From assembly GCF_001042985.1 (NCBI RefSeq), contig NZ_JYKY01000002.1, positions 124,001 to 188,000 of the forward strand: a stretch of DNA of 64,000 bases, read 5' to 3'. A program made the position numbers and the translations under genes. Below the pieces are notes generated by a model. It searched no databases. It had not been told where the DNA came from and saw nothing but the letters and a program-made list of their open reading frames with translations. Of this stretch, positions 43,342 to 54,954 are shown in pieces; position 1 is the stretch's first letter, and each line of letters begins with the position of its first letter. This DNA comes from Pseudomonas lundensis. Its GTDB lineage: Bacteria > Pseudomonadota > Gammaproteobacteria > Pseudomonadales > Pseudomonadaceae.

Positions 43342-44309
43342 TGAATAGCCTCCGGGCGATCAACGTCCACCCATACAAATTTGTGCGGATCGAGGCGTTT
43401 TTCCTGATCCAGACGGTAGGCCACCAACTTGCCATACAACACGGCGCTGTAATCCAGGCAGGCCAGGTTAGGCCGGATCGGCGCGGGTTTGCCGCTGCGC
43501 CAGTAATGCCCGACGAACAACATCGGCTCTTCAATGCCATAGCGCAGCAAGGCGCCTTTTTCGGAGGGCGACAGCGGCTTGCGGGCCACCCGTTCCGGCA
43601 AGGCGTCTGGCTGGAACACAATGTCACCGTAGGTTTTGGGGTCGTCTTCCCAGAATTTGGTGCGGAAGAACGAACGCGTCAGGCCATCCCCGCCGGTCAG
43701 TGTCATGCCGTCGGGCAGGCGCATGTCGGTGCCGCGCAACAAGCGGTTAAAACTCATGCTGGCAAAGCTTTCAGGCTCGGCCGCCGCTTGCAGGAAATGT
43801 TCATCGATGCAGCCATCGGGAAATTGTGCACGCAGGGTCGCAATGACGTCGGCGTCCCAGCAGGCATGCACCACGCGGAACCGTCCGGCGTCGACAAACA
43901 GCGGCATGTCGTAAAACCATTGCACGAACTCGCGCCATTCGTCGGGGTAGTGCGCAAATTGCTCCAGGGTTTCGTGGATCAGCCGGGTATGGCGCGGGTT
44001 ATGCTCCCGCACAAACTGCTTGCCACTGCCCGCCGGGGCCGGGGTGCACCAGCCCAGCGCGTTGAATTCATGGTTGCCCATCAGGCACAGCGCCTGACCG
44101 GCTTGCACCATGTCATAGACGATATGCAGCGATTCGCGGATCCGCGGCCCACGGTCAATGATGTCGCCGAGGAACACCGCCATGCGCTGCGGGTGCCGCC
44201 AGACACCGGCAAGTTTGCGATAGCCCAGACGCTCCAACAGATGCTCAAGGGTATGAGCACAGCCATGCACGTCACCGATCAGATCGTAACTGCGCGCCGG
44301 ATCGAGCAT
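43338..44309 (-). CDS. Calcineurin-like metallophosphoesterase
   Basis: This 323-residue protein starts MLDPARSYDLIGDVHG and has the complete PPP-type metal motifs: GDVHGC, GDIIDRGPR and GNHEF, with later His in VVHACWD and FVGHYW. It should hydrolyse phosphate esters in the cytosol; the substrate cannot be read off. The ATG at 44309 shares one base with the nadK TGA, so they are coupled; the longer frame adds 17 residues within nadK and is less likely. Confidence 0.88.
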   Translation of the reverse strand: MLDPARSYDLIGDVHGCAHTLEHLLERLGYRKLAGVWRHPQRMAVFLGDIIDRGPRIRESLHIVYDMVQAGQALCLMGNHEFNALGWCTPAPAGSGKQFVREHNPRHTRLIHETLEQFAHYPDEWREFVQWFYDMPLFVDAGRFRVVHACWDADVIATLRAQFPDGCIDEHFLQAAAEPESFASMSFNRLLRGTDMRLPDGMTLTGGDGLTRSFFRTKFWEDDPKTYGDIVFQPDALPERVARKPLSPSEKGALLRYGIEEPMLFVGHYWRSGKPAPIRPNLACLDYSAVLYGKLVAYRLDQEKRLDPHKFVWVDVDRPEAIQ

Positions 44310-45199
44310 CAGTCGCTCCTGCCGCCCAGTCGGCTGCCCCAGCCAAGCTTGGTCCGGCACACTTCATAGTAGTTGTGGTCCAGCGGGTGAATCAGGCGCA
44401 GCTTTTGCGCTTTTTTGCTCACGGTGATGGTGTCGCCCGGCGCGCAGGTGAAATGGTTCTGACCGTCGCAGGACACCTGCGGGTAAATCTGCATGTCCTT
44501 GGCCACCACGATTTTCAGTTCGCTGTTGCCGTCCACCACAATCGGGCGGCTGCTCAAGGTGTGCGGGTACATGGGCACAATGACGATGGCATCCAGCTTG
44601 GGGTGCATGATCGGGCCGCCAGCCGACATGGCGTAGGCGGTGGAGCCGGTCGGCGTGGCGACGATCAGGCCGTCGGCCTTCTGGCTGCAAACGAACTGCC
44701 CGTCAATGTGCAATTCAAATTCGATCATGCGCGTGGACTTGCCGGGGTGCAGCACCACGTCATTGAGGGCGTCGCCCTGGCCAATGGCTTCGCCGTGACG
44801 GCGCACTTCGGCCTGCAGCAGAAAGCGGTTTTCCACCAGATAGTGGCCGTCAAGCACTTCGGCGACTTTGACTTCCAGTTCATCGGGACGGATGTCGGTC
44901 AAAAAGCCCAGGCTGCCACGGTTGATGCCCAGCACCGGGACATTGTGCCGCGCCAGCGCACGGGCGGCGCCGAGCAAACTGCCATCGCCGCCCACCACGA
45001 TGACCATGTCGCACACTTCACCGAGCATTTTGCGCGACGAGGTTTGCAGGCCATGGCCGGGCAGCACTTCGGCGATGGTGTCTTCGAGGATCACGTGCAT
45101 GTGCCGCTCGAGCAGGAATTTTTTCAGTCGGCGAACCGTGTCGAGCACTTGAGAACTGCCCAAACGACCAATGATGCCGATATTACGAAAGTGCTCCAT
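44309..45199 (-). CDS. nadK: NAD kinase
   Basis: The 296-residue protein phosphorylates NAD to NADP. The glycine-rich VVGGDGSLLGAAR motif and the ATPTGSTAYAMSAGGP loop are intact, and the GINRGSLGFLTD and VDGNSELKIVV blocks are as in the family. The ATG at 45199 begins MEHFRNIGIIGRLGSS. It is the first gene of the leftward run to pepN and is divergent from the DUF1853 gene by 104 bases. Confidence 0.96.
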   Translation of the reverse strand: MEHFRNIGIIGRLGSSQVLDTVRRLKKFLLERHMHVILEDTIAEVLPGHGLQTSSRKMLGEVCDMVIVVGGDGSLLGAARALARHNVPVLGINRGSLGFLTDIRPDELEVKVAEVLDGHYLVENRFLLQAEVRRHGEAIGQGDALNDVVLHPGKSTRMIEFELHIDGQFVCSQKADGLIVATPTGSTAYAMSAGGPIMHPKLDAIVIVPMYPHTLSSRPIVVDGNSELKIVVAKDMQIYPQVSCDGQNHFTCAPGDTITVSKKAQKLRLIHPLDHNYYEVCRTKLGWGSRLGGRSD

Positions 45200-45303
45200 G
45201 AGGCTCCTGCGGGGTACGTGACGGGCGAAAACAGCGATTATGGGCGAAAGGACACGATAGACAAAACCCTTTCAGCCCGTGAGCAAAAGGCTATGCTCGC
45301 AGC

Positions 45304-46260
45304 ATGATCCTCTTCCCCGACTTGCTCAACCTGCCCCGCCAGTTACGTCACCCCGAGGTGCGTGATCTGGCGTGGGTGATTCTGGCCCCGCCCATGCTCA
45401 GCCAAACGCCCTGGCCTCAGCGCCACCCGCTGACCGGTAGCGACTGGGTTCAGGCGCCACATTGGCTGGAAAACTGGCTGCGCGACCTTGACCGGCACAG
45501 CGAGCCGTTGCAGCAGTGGCTGGCGCTGGCCACCACCCGCAGGCTGGGGCGTTACTACGAGCGGCTGTGGCAGTTCGCCATAACCCACGCCCCCGGTGTC
45601 GAGCTGGTGGCCGCCAACCTGCCCATTCGCGTGGGCGGGCATACGCTGGGCGAGCTGGACATGCTGTTACGTGACCGTGACGGCGCGCATCATCTGGAAC
45701 TGGCGATCAAACTTTACCTCGGCCCGCCACACGGCGACGGGCACGACCCGGCGCACTGGCTGGGGCCGGGCAGCAATGACCGGCTGGACCGCAAGCTCAC
45801 GCATTTCAGTCAGCATCAGTTACCGATGTCCAGCCGCCCAGAATGCCGCGAGATTCTGGCCGCCCTGGACATTCAGCATGTCAGTGCGCACCTGTGGCTG
45901 GGCGGTTACCTGCTGTATCCGTGGCCCGGTGAAGCGCAGCCTCCGGCCGGCGCGCATCCGCTGCATTTACGCGGCCGCTGGCTGCACCAGCGCGACTGGC
46001 CCGCGTTTGTCCGCCAAAGGCCCGCCGGGTGCTGGCAGCCCCTGCCGCGGCATGCCTGGCTGGCACCTGCGCACTATGGGCCGGACGGGCTTTGGGATGA
46101 CGCGCAATTGCAGGTCTGGCTGGCCGAACTGCACCCGCAGGCTCCCGCGCAGCTGTTGGTGCGCCTGACGCCCACGCCCGACGGTGATTGGGAAGAAGCC
46201 GAGCGCCTGTTTCTGGTTTCGGATTTATGGCCTCATGTGCCTGGCAACCCTGAAAACTGA
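45304..46260 (+). CDS. DUF1853 protein with PD-(D/E)XK-like core
   Basis: The 318-residue protein belongs to the DUF1853 family. Residues around [19 protein letters not shown] followed by IK read like a PD-(D/E)XK nuclease core (D at LDMLL, ELAIK), with the usual helix before it ([12 protein letters not shown]). It is cytosolic with no signal. Whether it is active is unknown. It is followed by cytochrome b561 after 94 bases; the two may or may not share a transcript. Confidence 0.82.
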   Translation: MILFPDLLNLPRQLRHPEVRDLAWVILAPPMLSQTPWPQRHPLTGSDWVQAPHWLENWLRDLDRHSEPLQQWLALATTRRLGRYYERLWQFAITHAPGVELVAANLPIRVGGHTLGELDMLLRDRDGAHHLELAIKLYLGPPHGDGHDPAHWLGPGSNDRLDRKLTHFSQHQLPMSSRPECREILAALDIQHVSAHLWLGGYLLYPWPGEAQPPAGAHPLHLRGRWLHQRDWPAFVRQRPAGCWQPLPRHAWLAPAHYGPDGLWDDAQLQVWLAELHPQAPAQLLVRLTPTPDGDWEEAERLFLVSDLWPHVPGNPEN

Positions 46261-46354
46261 TGCATCTCAGCGCAAATGTACGCAGACGTATTACTGTAAA
46301 GGAACTCCGTCATACAAGAGCGGAGGCTCAAGACCTGAACCGTGAGGAACACCC

Positions 46355-46903
46355 ATGTCCTGGAAAAGCTCCACCGACCGTTACAGTCGTATGTCCATCG
46401 CCCTGCATTGGGTGATGGTGCTGCTGTTTGTACTGATTTACGCCGCCATTGAATTTCGCGGGATTTTTCCGAAAGACAGCGACGGTCGCAACTTGATGAA
46501 AGATGCCCACTTCATGCTCGGCCTGACCGTGTTTGCGCTGGTGTGGCTACGGTTGCTGGCACGTACCCTGGGCGTGGCGCCGAAGATCACCCCGCCCCCG
46601 CCCGCCTGGCAAACCGCCCTGGCGACGCTGGTGCATTGGGCCTTGTACGTGTTCATGATCGCCATGCCGGTGATGGGTTATCTGGTGCTCAGTTACAACG
46701 ACAAGTCCGTGTTCTTTTACGGATTCGACCTGCCACCCCTGACCCTCAAGGACGTGGACACCGCCAAACAGATCAAGGGCTGGCATGAGCTGGGCGGCAC
46801 CCTCGGCTACTGGCTGATCGGCCTGCACGCGCTGGCCGGGCTGTTTCATCATTACGTGATGAAAGACAACACGCTGTTGCGCATGCTGCCTAAACGCAAC
46901 TAA
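46355..46903 (+). CDS. Cytochrome b561 family protein
   Basis: The 182-residue protein has four membrane helices and the His residues expected to hold two b-type haems (IALHWVMVLL; LMKDAHFMLGL; LVHWALYVFMI; GLHALAGLFHHYV). It moves electrons across the inner membrane from the quinone pool; bacterial CybB oxidises ubiquinol and can reduce superoxide. GAGGAA precedes the ATG. Its last four bases overlap the stop of the convergent PLP-enzyme gene. Confidence 0.92.
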   Translation: MSWKSSTDRYSRMSIALHWVMVLLFVLIYAAIEFRGIFPKDSDGRNLMKDAHFMLGLTVFALVWLRLLARTLGVAPKITPPPPAWQTALATLVHWALYVFMIAMPVMGYLVLSYNDKSVFFYGFDLPPLTLKDVDTAKQIKGWHELGGTLGYWLIGLHALAGLFHHYVMKDNTLLRMLPKRN

Positions 46904-47826
46904 ACAGCTGGCGCAAACCCCCGGCGGCCCTGCAAGCCGCCGGTGTGCACAAACACCACGCGCATGCCTCGCCCCACATGCCCCGCGTCCACAGCCTCTT
47001 TGAGCGCCAGCAACGCCTTGCCGGTGTACAGCGGCTCCAAAGGCACGCCACTGTCCAACTCGCTGCGCCGAATAAACGCCAACAGCGCCTCATCGACCCG
47101 CGCGAAACCGCCGCGACTGGCCTCGATCAACTGATAGTCACCCACAGGGCTGCCCGCCTGCTGCAACAGGGCGCGCACCGTGGGCGCCACCCCGTGGTCT
47201 TCGGGCACCGCCATGGCGCCATAGACCCTGCGCTGCCCGGCTTCAGCCAGCACCAGACCGGCCAGCGTGGTGCCCGTCCCCGCGGCCAGCCACCACGCGT
47301 CGTAATCCGCCCAGCCAAGCGCGGCCACTTGGTCACGCACCTGCTTGACCAACGGTGAACACCCTTGCGCGCCCGCCAAACTGGCGCCGCCCTCGGGCAC
47401 GGACTGCAACTGCGGGTACTGCGCTTGCCACGGCCGCCAGAACTCCGGCGCATGCCGGGCACGATAACCGGCAAACCCCAGCCAATGCAGGTGCATGCCG
47501 AAGTCTTGCAGGTCACGGGTGGTGGGGGTTTCTTGAGGGTGCCCGCGCAGCAGGCCGACGGTGGTAAAACCAAAGCGTTTGCCCGCCGCCGCCAAGGCGT
47601 GCAGATGATTGGAGTGTGCGCCGCCCAGGCTGATCAACCCGTGAGCCCCCGCTGCATGGGCCGCGCGCAGCGACTGATGGAGCTTGAACCACTTGTTGCC
47701 ACTGACCAGCGGGTCGATCAGGTCCAGACGCAAGACAGCAACCTCAACCCCGGCCCTCGCCAGCCAGTCGAGGTGCAAAGGCTGCAAGGGCGCATAGGGC
47801 TCCCAATCAATCAACGGCACACGCAC
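46900..47826 (-). CDS. PLP-dependent D-cysteine desulfhydrase/ACC deaminase family enzyme
   Basis: A protein of 308 residues with the fold-type II PLP enzyme core. The lysine is in SGNKWFKL, the phosphate site in GGAHSNH and the glycine-rich loop in LAAGTGTTLAGLV. The family includes ACC deaminase and D-cysteine desulfhydrase, and many Pseudomonas members are of uncertain substrate. The gene is convergent with cytochrome b561 (4-base tail overlap). No terminator lies between them. Confidence 0.88.
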   Translation of the reverse strand: MRVPLIDWEPYAPLQPLHLDWLARAGVEVAVLRLDLIDPLVSGNKWFKLHQSLRAAHAAGAHGLISLGGAHSNHLHALAAAGKRFGFTTVGLLRGHPQETPTTRDLQDFGMHLHWLGFAGYRARHAPEFWRPWQAQYPQLQSVPEGGASLAGAQGCSPLVKQVRDQVAALGWADYDAWWLAAGTGTTLAGLVLAEAGQRRVYGAMAVPEDHGVAPTVRALLQQAGSPVGDYQLIEASRGGFARVDEALLAFIRRSELDSGVPLEPLYTGKALLALKEAVDAGHVGRGMRVVFVHTGGLQGRRGFAPAV

Positions 47827-47860
47827 GGCACTCTCCGCTCAAAAATGAACGGAGTTTAAA

Positions 47861-47878
47861 CCATCGGCTTTTTGATGG
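47861..47878 (-). terminator. Weak terminator-like hairpin after fadH
   Basis: CCATC and GATGG form a 5-bp stem with an A-rich loop; on the minus strand TTTAAA follows. It is short, so confidence is low. Confidence 0.3.
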
Positions 47879-47893
47879 CCGCTACCGCCGCGC

Positions 47894-49954
<2,061 letters not shown>

Positions 49955-50141
49955 TCACGGAACGCGGGATGCTCTGCGGCGCCCGTCGTTGAATGACAGG
50001 CACAGTAAAGCCCTGCCCGACCCCACTCAATGACCCAAAGTGACAAATTATTAACCCAATTGCGCAGCCCCTCTTGGCAAGCGCGCAGGCGCCACCTACC
50101 CTAGACGCCGAATCCCGCAATGGCTGTCTGCTCTATTTCTC

Positions 50142-51272
50142 ATGCGTAAATTAATTGGCTGCACCTTACTGATCGCCGTTGCCGCCGCTGCAGGCGGGTA
50201 CGCGTACTGGACCGAGCAACGCGACGTCGGCCATTACCTGTCCGACTTGCGGGTCGAGCTGGCACTTAACGACGGCGTCGACACCGGGCGTGGCAACCTG
50301 CTGGGGATCGAGCCGTTGCTGTCGCCCCGCGACTATCAAAGCCTTGATCTCCTGCATCTGAAGCTGGCGACGTACTTGAACAAGGCCCGCGACGCTGGCT
50401 TGCTCAACGAAAAAACCATCGTGGTGATGCCCGAACACATTGGCTCATGGCTGATGTTTCGCGGCGAAAAAGACGAGCTGTATCAAGCCGCAAACCTGAA
50501 TGAGGCCATGCACTGGCTGGCCATCAGTAACCCGCTGAGCTTCGCCCGCGCCTGGCTGGGGGCCGAAGGCGAAAGCCGCCTCAACGACGCCCACTTGCGC
50601 ATGAAAGCCAACCCCATGGCCGCCGACTATCAGGCCCTGTTCGGCGGGCTGGCCAAAGAATTTGGCGTTACCCTGGTGGCAGGCAGCATCGCCCTGCCCG
50701 ACCCCCGCATTGAGAACGGCACCCTGCAGGCGGGCACCGGCGCGCTGTACAACAGCAGCGTGGTGTTCGACCGCAATGGCACGCCGATAGGCAAGCCTCA
50801 GCGCCAGTTGCTGCCCACCTACGAAGAACAGAGCTACATCCAGCCCAGCCCGGACCACCAGTTGAACGTGGTGGACACCCCGGCCGGGCGGCTCGGGATT
50901 CTGGTGGGCAGCGACAGCTGGTACCCCGACAACTACCGGTTGCTGAACGAGCAACAGGCGCAATTGATCGCGGTGCCCGCTTTCGTGACCGGCAAAGACA
51001 CGTGGGATAACCCGTGGGGCGGCTATAAAAGCGTGTCGACGCCCAGCGAAATCAGCCTCAAACCCGGCGAAGTCAGTGAGGGCGCGGCCTGGCATCGTCT
51101 GACCCTGATCAGCAGCGTGCCCACCAGCACCGCCGAAGCCGGGATCACGGTGTTTTCCCAAGGCCGGTTCTGGGACAAACACAGCGTCGGCCAGAGCTTT
51201 ATCAGCCGCAACGGCATCACCAGCCCGGACGGGCCCGTCTCCACGGCACGTTTGCTCAACCTCTGGCTGTAG
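50142..51272 (+). CDS. Nitrilase-fold (carbon-nitrogen hydrolase) protein lacking the catalytic Cys
   Basis: The 376-residue protein has an N-terminal membrane anchor or signal (LIGCTLLIAVAAAAGGYAYW) and then a CN-hydrolase domain. The catalytic Glu (E98 in VVMPEHIGSW) and Lys (K218 in GKPQRQLLPTYEEQ) are present. The nucleophile motif usually ICYDSWYP reads LVGSDSWYP, so the Cys is replaced by Gly 256 (next to Ser 257). It may be inactive, or use another nucleophile. It is anchored in or exported across the inner membrane. An AraC regulator gene follows after three bases. Confidence 0.83.
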   Translation: MRKLIGCTLLIAVAAAAGGYAYWTEQRDVGHYLSDLRVELALNDGVDTGRGNLLGIEPLLSPRDYQSLDLLHLKLATYLNKARDAGLLNEKTIVVMPEHIGSWLMFRGEKDELYQAANLNEAMHWLAISNPLSFARAWLGAEGESRLNDAHLRMKANPMAADYQALFGGLAKEFGVTLVAGSIALPDPRIENGTLQAGTGALYNSSVVFDRNGTPIGKPQRQLLPTYEEQSYIQPSPDHQLNVVDTPAGRLGILVGSDSWYPDNYRLLNEQQAQLIAVPAFVTGKDTWDNPWGGYKSVSTPSEISLKPGEVSEGAAWHRLTLISSVPTSTAEAGITVFSQGRFWDKHSVGQSFISRNGITSPDGPVSTARLLNLWL

Positions 51273-51275
51273 CTG

Positions 51276-52310
51276 ATGAAGCCGTTGCCGATGCGTTTGG
51301 GGGATTTGTCGGTCGGTTTCGTGCAGCAACTGGCGGATGCGGTGCGCAGCTGCGGTCATGACCCCTTGCCTTTGCTCGACCAGTACGGCCTTGATGCGGC
51401 GCGCTTGAGCCAGCCGATGGCGCGGCTCTCGATCCCGCGCTACATGCGCCTGGGGCATGCGGCGATTGCCTTGACCGGCGACCCCGCGCTGGGTTTGCGC
51501 ATGGGGCAACTGAGCCGCCTGAGTCAGGCCGGGCTGGCCGGTGTCACGGCCGCGCAAGCCCCGACGGTAAGGGAAGCAGCGCGCACCCTGATCCGCTTCG
51601 AGGCCCTGTACGGTTCCAACTACCGTGGCCAGTCGAGCCTGCACGAAGATGCCCAGGGCGCCTGGCTGCGCTTTTACTCCATCAGCCCGTACAACGCCTA
51701 TAACCGCTTCGTGGTGGATTCGATCATCTCGGGCTGGCTGCATCAATTGTCCGCCGTGGCCGACCGCCCGTTGACCTGCGAACACATCGAGATCGAGTTC
51801 AGCGAGCCTGAATACGCCGAGCAGTACAGCGTGCTGAGCCACAACCCGGTGCGCTTTCGGGCCGACACCAACCAGTTACGCCTCAATCACGCCACACTTG
51901 ATCGGCGCAACCCGCAGCATTGCCCCAGCACCTGGGCGTACCTGCTGCAGTTGTGCGAGCGCGAACTGGAGCAACTGACCCGCACCCGCAGCCTGCGCGA
52001 GCGCATCACCCAGTTGTTGGGGCCGCTGCTCAACGGCGGTCGGGAACCTGATCTGGAAGAAGTGGCCGCACGCCTGAAACTGCCAACCTGGACCCTGCGC
52101 CGCAAGCTGACGGAGGAAGGCACGCGGTTTCGCGCCATTCTCAATGACACACGTCGCGACCTCGCCATGACCTATATCCGGGACACCGAACTGGCCTTTG
52201 GCGAAATCGCGTATTTGTTGGGGTTTGCCTCAGCCGAGGCGTTTCAGCGTGCCTTCAAGCGCTGGAACGCTGAAACACCCGGAGAGTTCCGCCGCCGCCA
52301 GCGCCAGTGA
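51276..52310 (+). CDS. AraC-family transcriptional regulator
   Basis: A protein of 344 residues. The N-terminal Arabinose_bd-type domain (about residues 20-205, ILQ-poor helix region with GDPALGLRMGQL and PTVREAARTL) is followed by the AraC helix-turn-helix pair (about 255-340: LEEVAARLKLPTWTLRRKL and EIAYLLGFASAEAFQRAFKRW). Such regulators often control fatty-acid or steroid-type catabolism near them. It starts 3 bases after the nitrilase-fold gene and is most likely co-transcribed, so it could control itself, that gene and the divergent fadH. No operator is assigned. Confidence 0.9.
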   Translation: MKPLPMRLGDLSVGFVQQLADAVRSCGHDPLPLLDQYGLDAARLSQPMARLSIPRYMRLGHAAIALTGDPALGLRMGQLSRLSQAGLAGVTAAQAPTVREAARTLIRFEALYGSNYRGQSSLHEDAQGAWLRFYSISPYNAYNRFVVDSIISGWLHQLSAVADRPLTCEHIEIEFSEPEYAEQYSVLSHNPVRFRADTNQLRLNHATLDRRNPQHCPSTWAYLLQLCERELEQLTRTRSLRERITQLLGPLLNGGREPDLEEVAARLKLPTWTLRRKLTEEGTRFRAILNDTRRDLAMTYIRDTELAFGEIAYLLGFASAEAFQRAFKRWNAETPGEFRRRQRQ

Positions 52311-52331
52311 GACGACCGTGCGCGGTGCCGA

Positions 52332-52418
52332 TCAAAGCTCGGTGGCGTCGTCGGCGGGCTCCAGCGGGTCCAGTTGGGACGCCTGATACTCCAGCAGTTC
52401 TTCCTGATAATCGTCCAT
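52332..52418 (-). CDS. 28-residue conserved acidic micro-protein
   Basis: The 28-codon frame starts MDDYQEELLEYQ and ends DDATEL. The ATG at 52418 has AAGGA about 8 bases upstream. The sequence resembles a very short acidic protein seen in Pseudomonas genomes, by memory. It is downstream of the DUF2242 lipoprotein gene on the same strand, 136 bases apart, and convergent to the AraC gene. Function is unknown. Confidence 0.55.
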   Translation of the reverse strand: MDDYQEELLEYQASQLDPLEPADDATEL

Positions 52419-52554
52419 GTCGGCATCCTTCTGCGTCTGTTGTCGTATTCGTTCGAGCGTAAAGTGCCCGCATGAAGGAATCGTGACACCTTCGCAAACA
52501 CTTTTATCGCTCAACTGTAAACGTAGCAGATCATTTCAGATTTAACGGCCCGAT

Positions 52555-53448
52555 TTATTGCGCTGGAGCAGGTTCCGGGCTGGCCGGTGCCGTGACGGGC
52601 GCAGGCTCTGTCACCGGGTGCGGCGTTTCAGGCACAGGCGCGTCCGGAGCCGGGGCCGCTGGTGCGGTCGGCGCGCTCACCTCAGGGGTGACAGGGACTT
52701 CAATCGGCGTGATGGGGGCTGCTTCTGCCGGCGGAACCACCGGCTGCGACCCTACGGGCTCGACCGCTGGCGGTGCGCTCACCGGCGTTACGGCGGGCGC
52801 GACGACGGCCGGGGTTTGGGGCGTCAGTGCCGCAGGTGCCGCGTCGACTTTGGCAGGCGCGGTCTCGGGCACCCCCAGATCAGCCTCGGGTTTTTCTTCG
52901 ATATGCGCGGCTTTCTTCACCTCTTTGGGCAGAAAGACTTCTACCAGGGAGAAGAAACGGTCATAAAACTGCGCCGACGATACGGTTTCGCTGGCCACCT
53001 TAACCATCGAATCATCGGTTGAACCGATTGGCATCGACACCGAGCCCAACACCCCGACCCCCAGGCTGGCGGAGTTGTTGACCTTCTTCAGCGCATAACG
53101 GTCCTGCAAGGCATTGGCGAACATGGTCGAGTGATGCGCCGCCCCGCCGTCATCGGCACACACCACGTTAAAGCTGATCTCCAGATGGCTTTCACCGGTT
53201 TGCTGGAAGCTTTTATGGCCGCTGATCATTTTCGGATCACGGCTGGTGATGATGTAACCCTGACTGAGCAAGGCGCGGCGTGCGGCCTCGCACGACGCCT
53301 TGTCGGCCACCGGGTAATTGCGCGAGAACGTGCCGGAGTCATCGAAGTTTTCATGCTCATAGATCGCGGTTTTCTGCGTCGAGCAACCTGCGAGGCCGCT
53401 CAGCACAAAGGCCACAACCGCGGTCCGCAAGGGGAATGACATAGACAT
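52555..53448 (-). CDS. DUF2242 lipoprotein with Pro/Ala-rich tail
   Basis: A lipoprotein of 297 residues. The signal ends at a lipobox LSGLAGC with Cys at 22. Next is the DUF2242 domain (about residues 30-185; KMISGHKSFQQTGESHLEISF, GVGVLGSVSMPIGSTDDS) and then a repetitive Pro/Ala/Val tail from about residue 200 to the end. The ATG at 53448 has AGGA about 7 bases before it. It lies 135 bases downstream of the pelG stop on the same strand, with no strong terminator between, though a hairpin GGCCTGT/ACAGGCC occurs at 53527-53549. Confidence 0.87.
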   Translation of the reverse strand: MSMSFPLRTAVVAFVLSGLAGCSTQKTAIYEHENFDDSGTFSRNYPVADKASCEAARRALLSQGYIITSRDPKMISGHKSFQQTGESHLEISFNVVCADDGGAAHHSTMFANALQDRYALKKVNNSASLGVGVLGSVSMPIGSTDDSMVKVASETVSSAQFYDRFFSLVEVFLPKEVKKAAHIEEKPEADLGVPETAPAKVDAAPAALTPQTPAVVAPAVTPVSAPPAVEPVGSQPVVPPAEAAPITPIEVPVTPEVSAPTAPAAPAPDAPVPETPHPVTEPAPVTAPASPEPAPAQ

Positions 53449-53583
53449 TGAACATCCTGAAGAGAACAGTACGGGCGAATGCGCGCAGTTTGATCGGATG
53501 ACGTGCCCAGAACAAGTCGAAGATGCGGCCTGTGGTCGCTGGACAGGCCAATGACCACCGTACTCGCAGGCCGCGTTTCCCGC

Positions 53584-54954
53584 TTAATGGCTGAGCATGA
53601 AGGTGTGGTACTCAAGGTCATCCAGCGCCGTCGACAACTGCTGCAACGCCACCCATACGCACACCAGCAACGACAAGGTAAACCCGTAACCGAAGAAACT
53701 CGGACCCAGGTACAGGCTGAGCAGGGTCAAAGCGCCGTTGAGCAGCACAAACATCACACACAGCTTGAGTACGATGGCCCGCTTGTCGAGGTAGAAAAAC
53801 ACGTTCAGCAGCGCCATGAACACCACCTGAATGCTCACCCCCACCAGATCGATGTAAAACAACGGCAAGTAGTAACTGGAAATCCCCAGCCATTCGAGCA
53901 AGTACGGCGCAAACAGGAACAACAGCACCGCCGTCAGCCCCTGCACTTTGCAAATCTCCAGCAGCCCTTGCTGGATCGACAGCGTCATCTCTGTCTTGAT
54001 CTGGCCGATATGCTGCAACGTCTCCCCTTCGCGGATCGCCCGGAACAGACGGTCGTACCACTGCGCAAAGTCGGTTTCGATACGGACCAGGAACACCGCC
54101 ATGCCGGGGATGATCGCCAGGTACGCGAGGAAGATCGGCAAGTCGTACAGCACCGACGAGCGCATCGGGCCGATCACCGCGCTGGAGGTGGCCGGGTTGA
54201 ACCAGAAGATGAACTTGTCGATCCAGATCCCCAGGTTGTAGCAGAGCCCAGTCAACAGCAGGCTGGTGAACACCTGACGCCGGTCCAGAAAGTCGAACGC
54301 CACCAGTGTATCGGCGCGGTATTCGCGCAGGATGTCGTAGAGGTACAGGAACAGCAGCGCACCGTGGCCGATCAACAGCGCCAGCAGCAAACCGTTGATC
54401 CCCATGAAGCTCAACAGCCAGGCACTCAGAACCATCAGCGCATAGCCCACCAGCATCACCAGCAAAATCCGGTTATAGGCCTTCATCCCCGACAGAAAGA
54501 TGATCACCAGCCACAGGTTGCACAGGGTCACAAAATTGGCCAGCACCAGCAGCCGGTACATCAACGGCTCGTCAAACAGCGCCCACAGCAACAGCGCGCC
54601 CAGCCCCCCCGAACTCAGGGTGACGAGCAGCAGCACTCCCACCAGATTGGGCAAGATCCGCGAGAATTTGCGTTCAAACAGCCGGTCGGAGACGAAACGG
54701 GTGAAAAACAGTTGCAGGCCACCCGTGAGGATCAACGAGGTGGCCATCAGGTAAGTCACGGTGATCAAAAACTGCCGGACCAGCATTTCCGGCATCAACA
54801 ACCCGAGGCTCAACACCCCCACCAGCATCACGCTGACAATCGACAGCACCCACGGCCCCGAGCTGATCAGCCCGGCGTATACATAGGCATGCAAGGTCGC
54901 GGTGTACGTGTCGCGCGACAGGATTTTGCGCAGTTCAAAACCGATGCCAGCCAT
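53584..54954 (-). CDS. pelG: PelG, inner-membrane Pel polysaccharide export protein
   Basis: A protein of 456 residues with about twelve membrane helices and the family opening MAGIGFELRKILSRDTYT. PelG belongs to the MOP/PST-like flippase-type superfamily and forms the inner-membrane Pel complex with PelD, PelE and PelF. It directly follows pelF (abutting, ATG next to TGA). It is the last gene of the pel operon in the window. Confidence 0.95.
   Translation of the reverse strand: MAGIGFELRKILSRDTYTATLHAYVYAGLISSGPWVLSIVSVMLVGVLSLGLLMPEMLVRQFLITVTYLMATSLILTGGLQLFFTRFVSDRLFERKFSRILPNLVGVLLLVTLSSGGLGALLLWALFDEPLMYRLLVLANFVTLCNLWLVIIFLSGMKAYNRILLVMLVGYALMVLSAWLLSFMGINGLLLALLIGHGALLFLYLYDILREYRADTLVAFDFLDRRQVFTSLLLTGLCYNLGIWIDKFIFWFNPATSSAVIGPMRSSVLYDLPIFLAYLAIIPGMAVFLVRIETDFAQWYDRLFRAIREGETLQHIGQIKTEMTLSIQQGLLEICKVQGLTAVLLFLFAPYLLEWLGISSYYLPLFYIDLVGVSIQVVFMALLNVFFYLDKRAIVLKLCVMFVLLNGALTLLSLYLGPSFFGYGFTLSLLVCVWVALQQLSTALDDLEYHTFMLSH

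Noticed and set aside
53527..53549. Hairpin GGCCTGT/ACAGGCC as pelG terminator
   Set aside because: It has no T run on either strand and may be chance; noted only with the DUF2242 entry.
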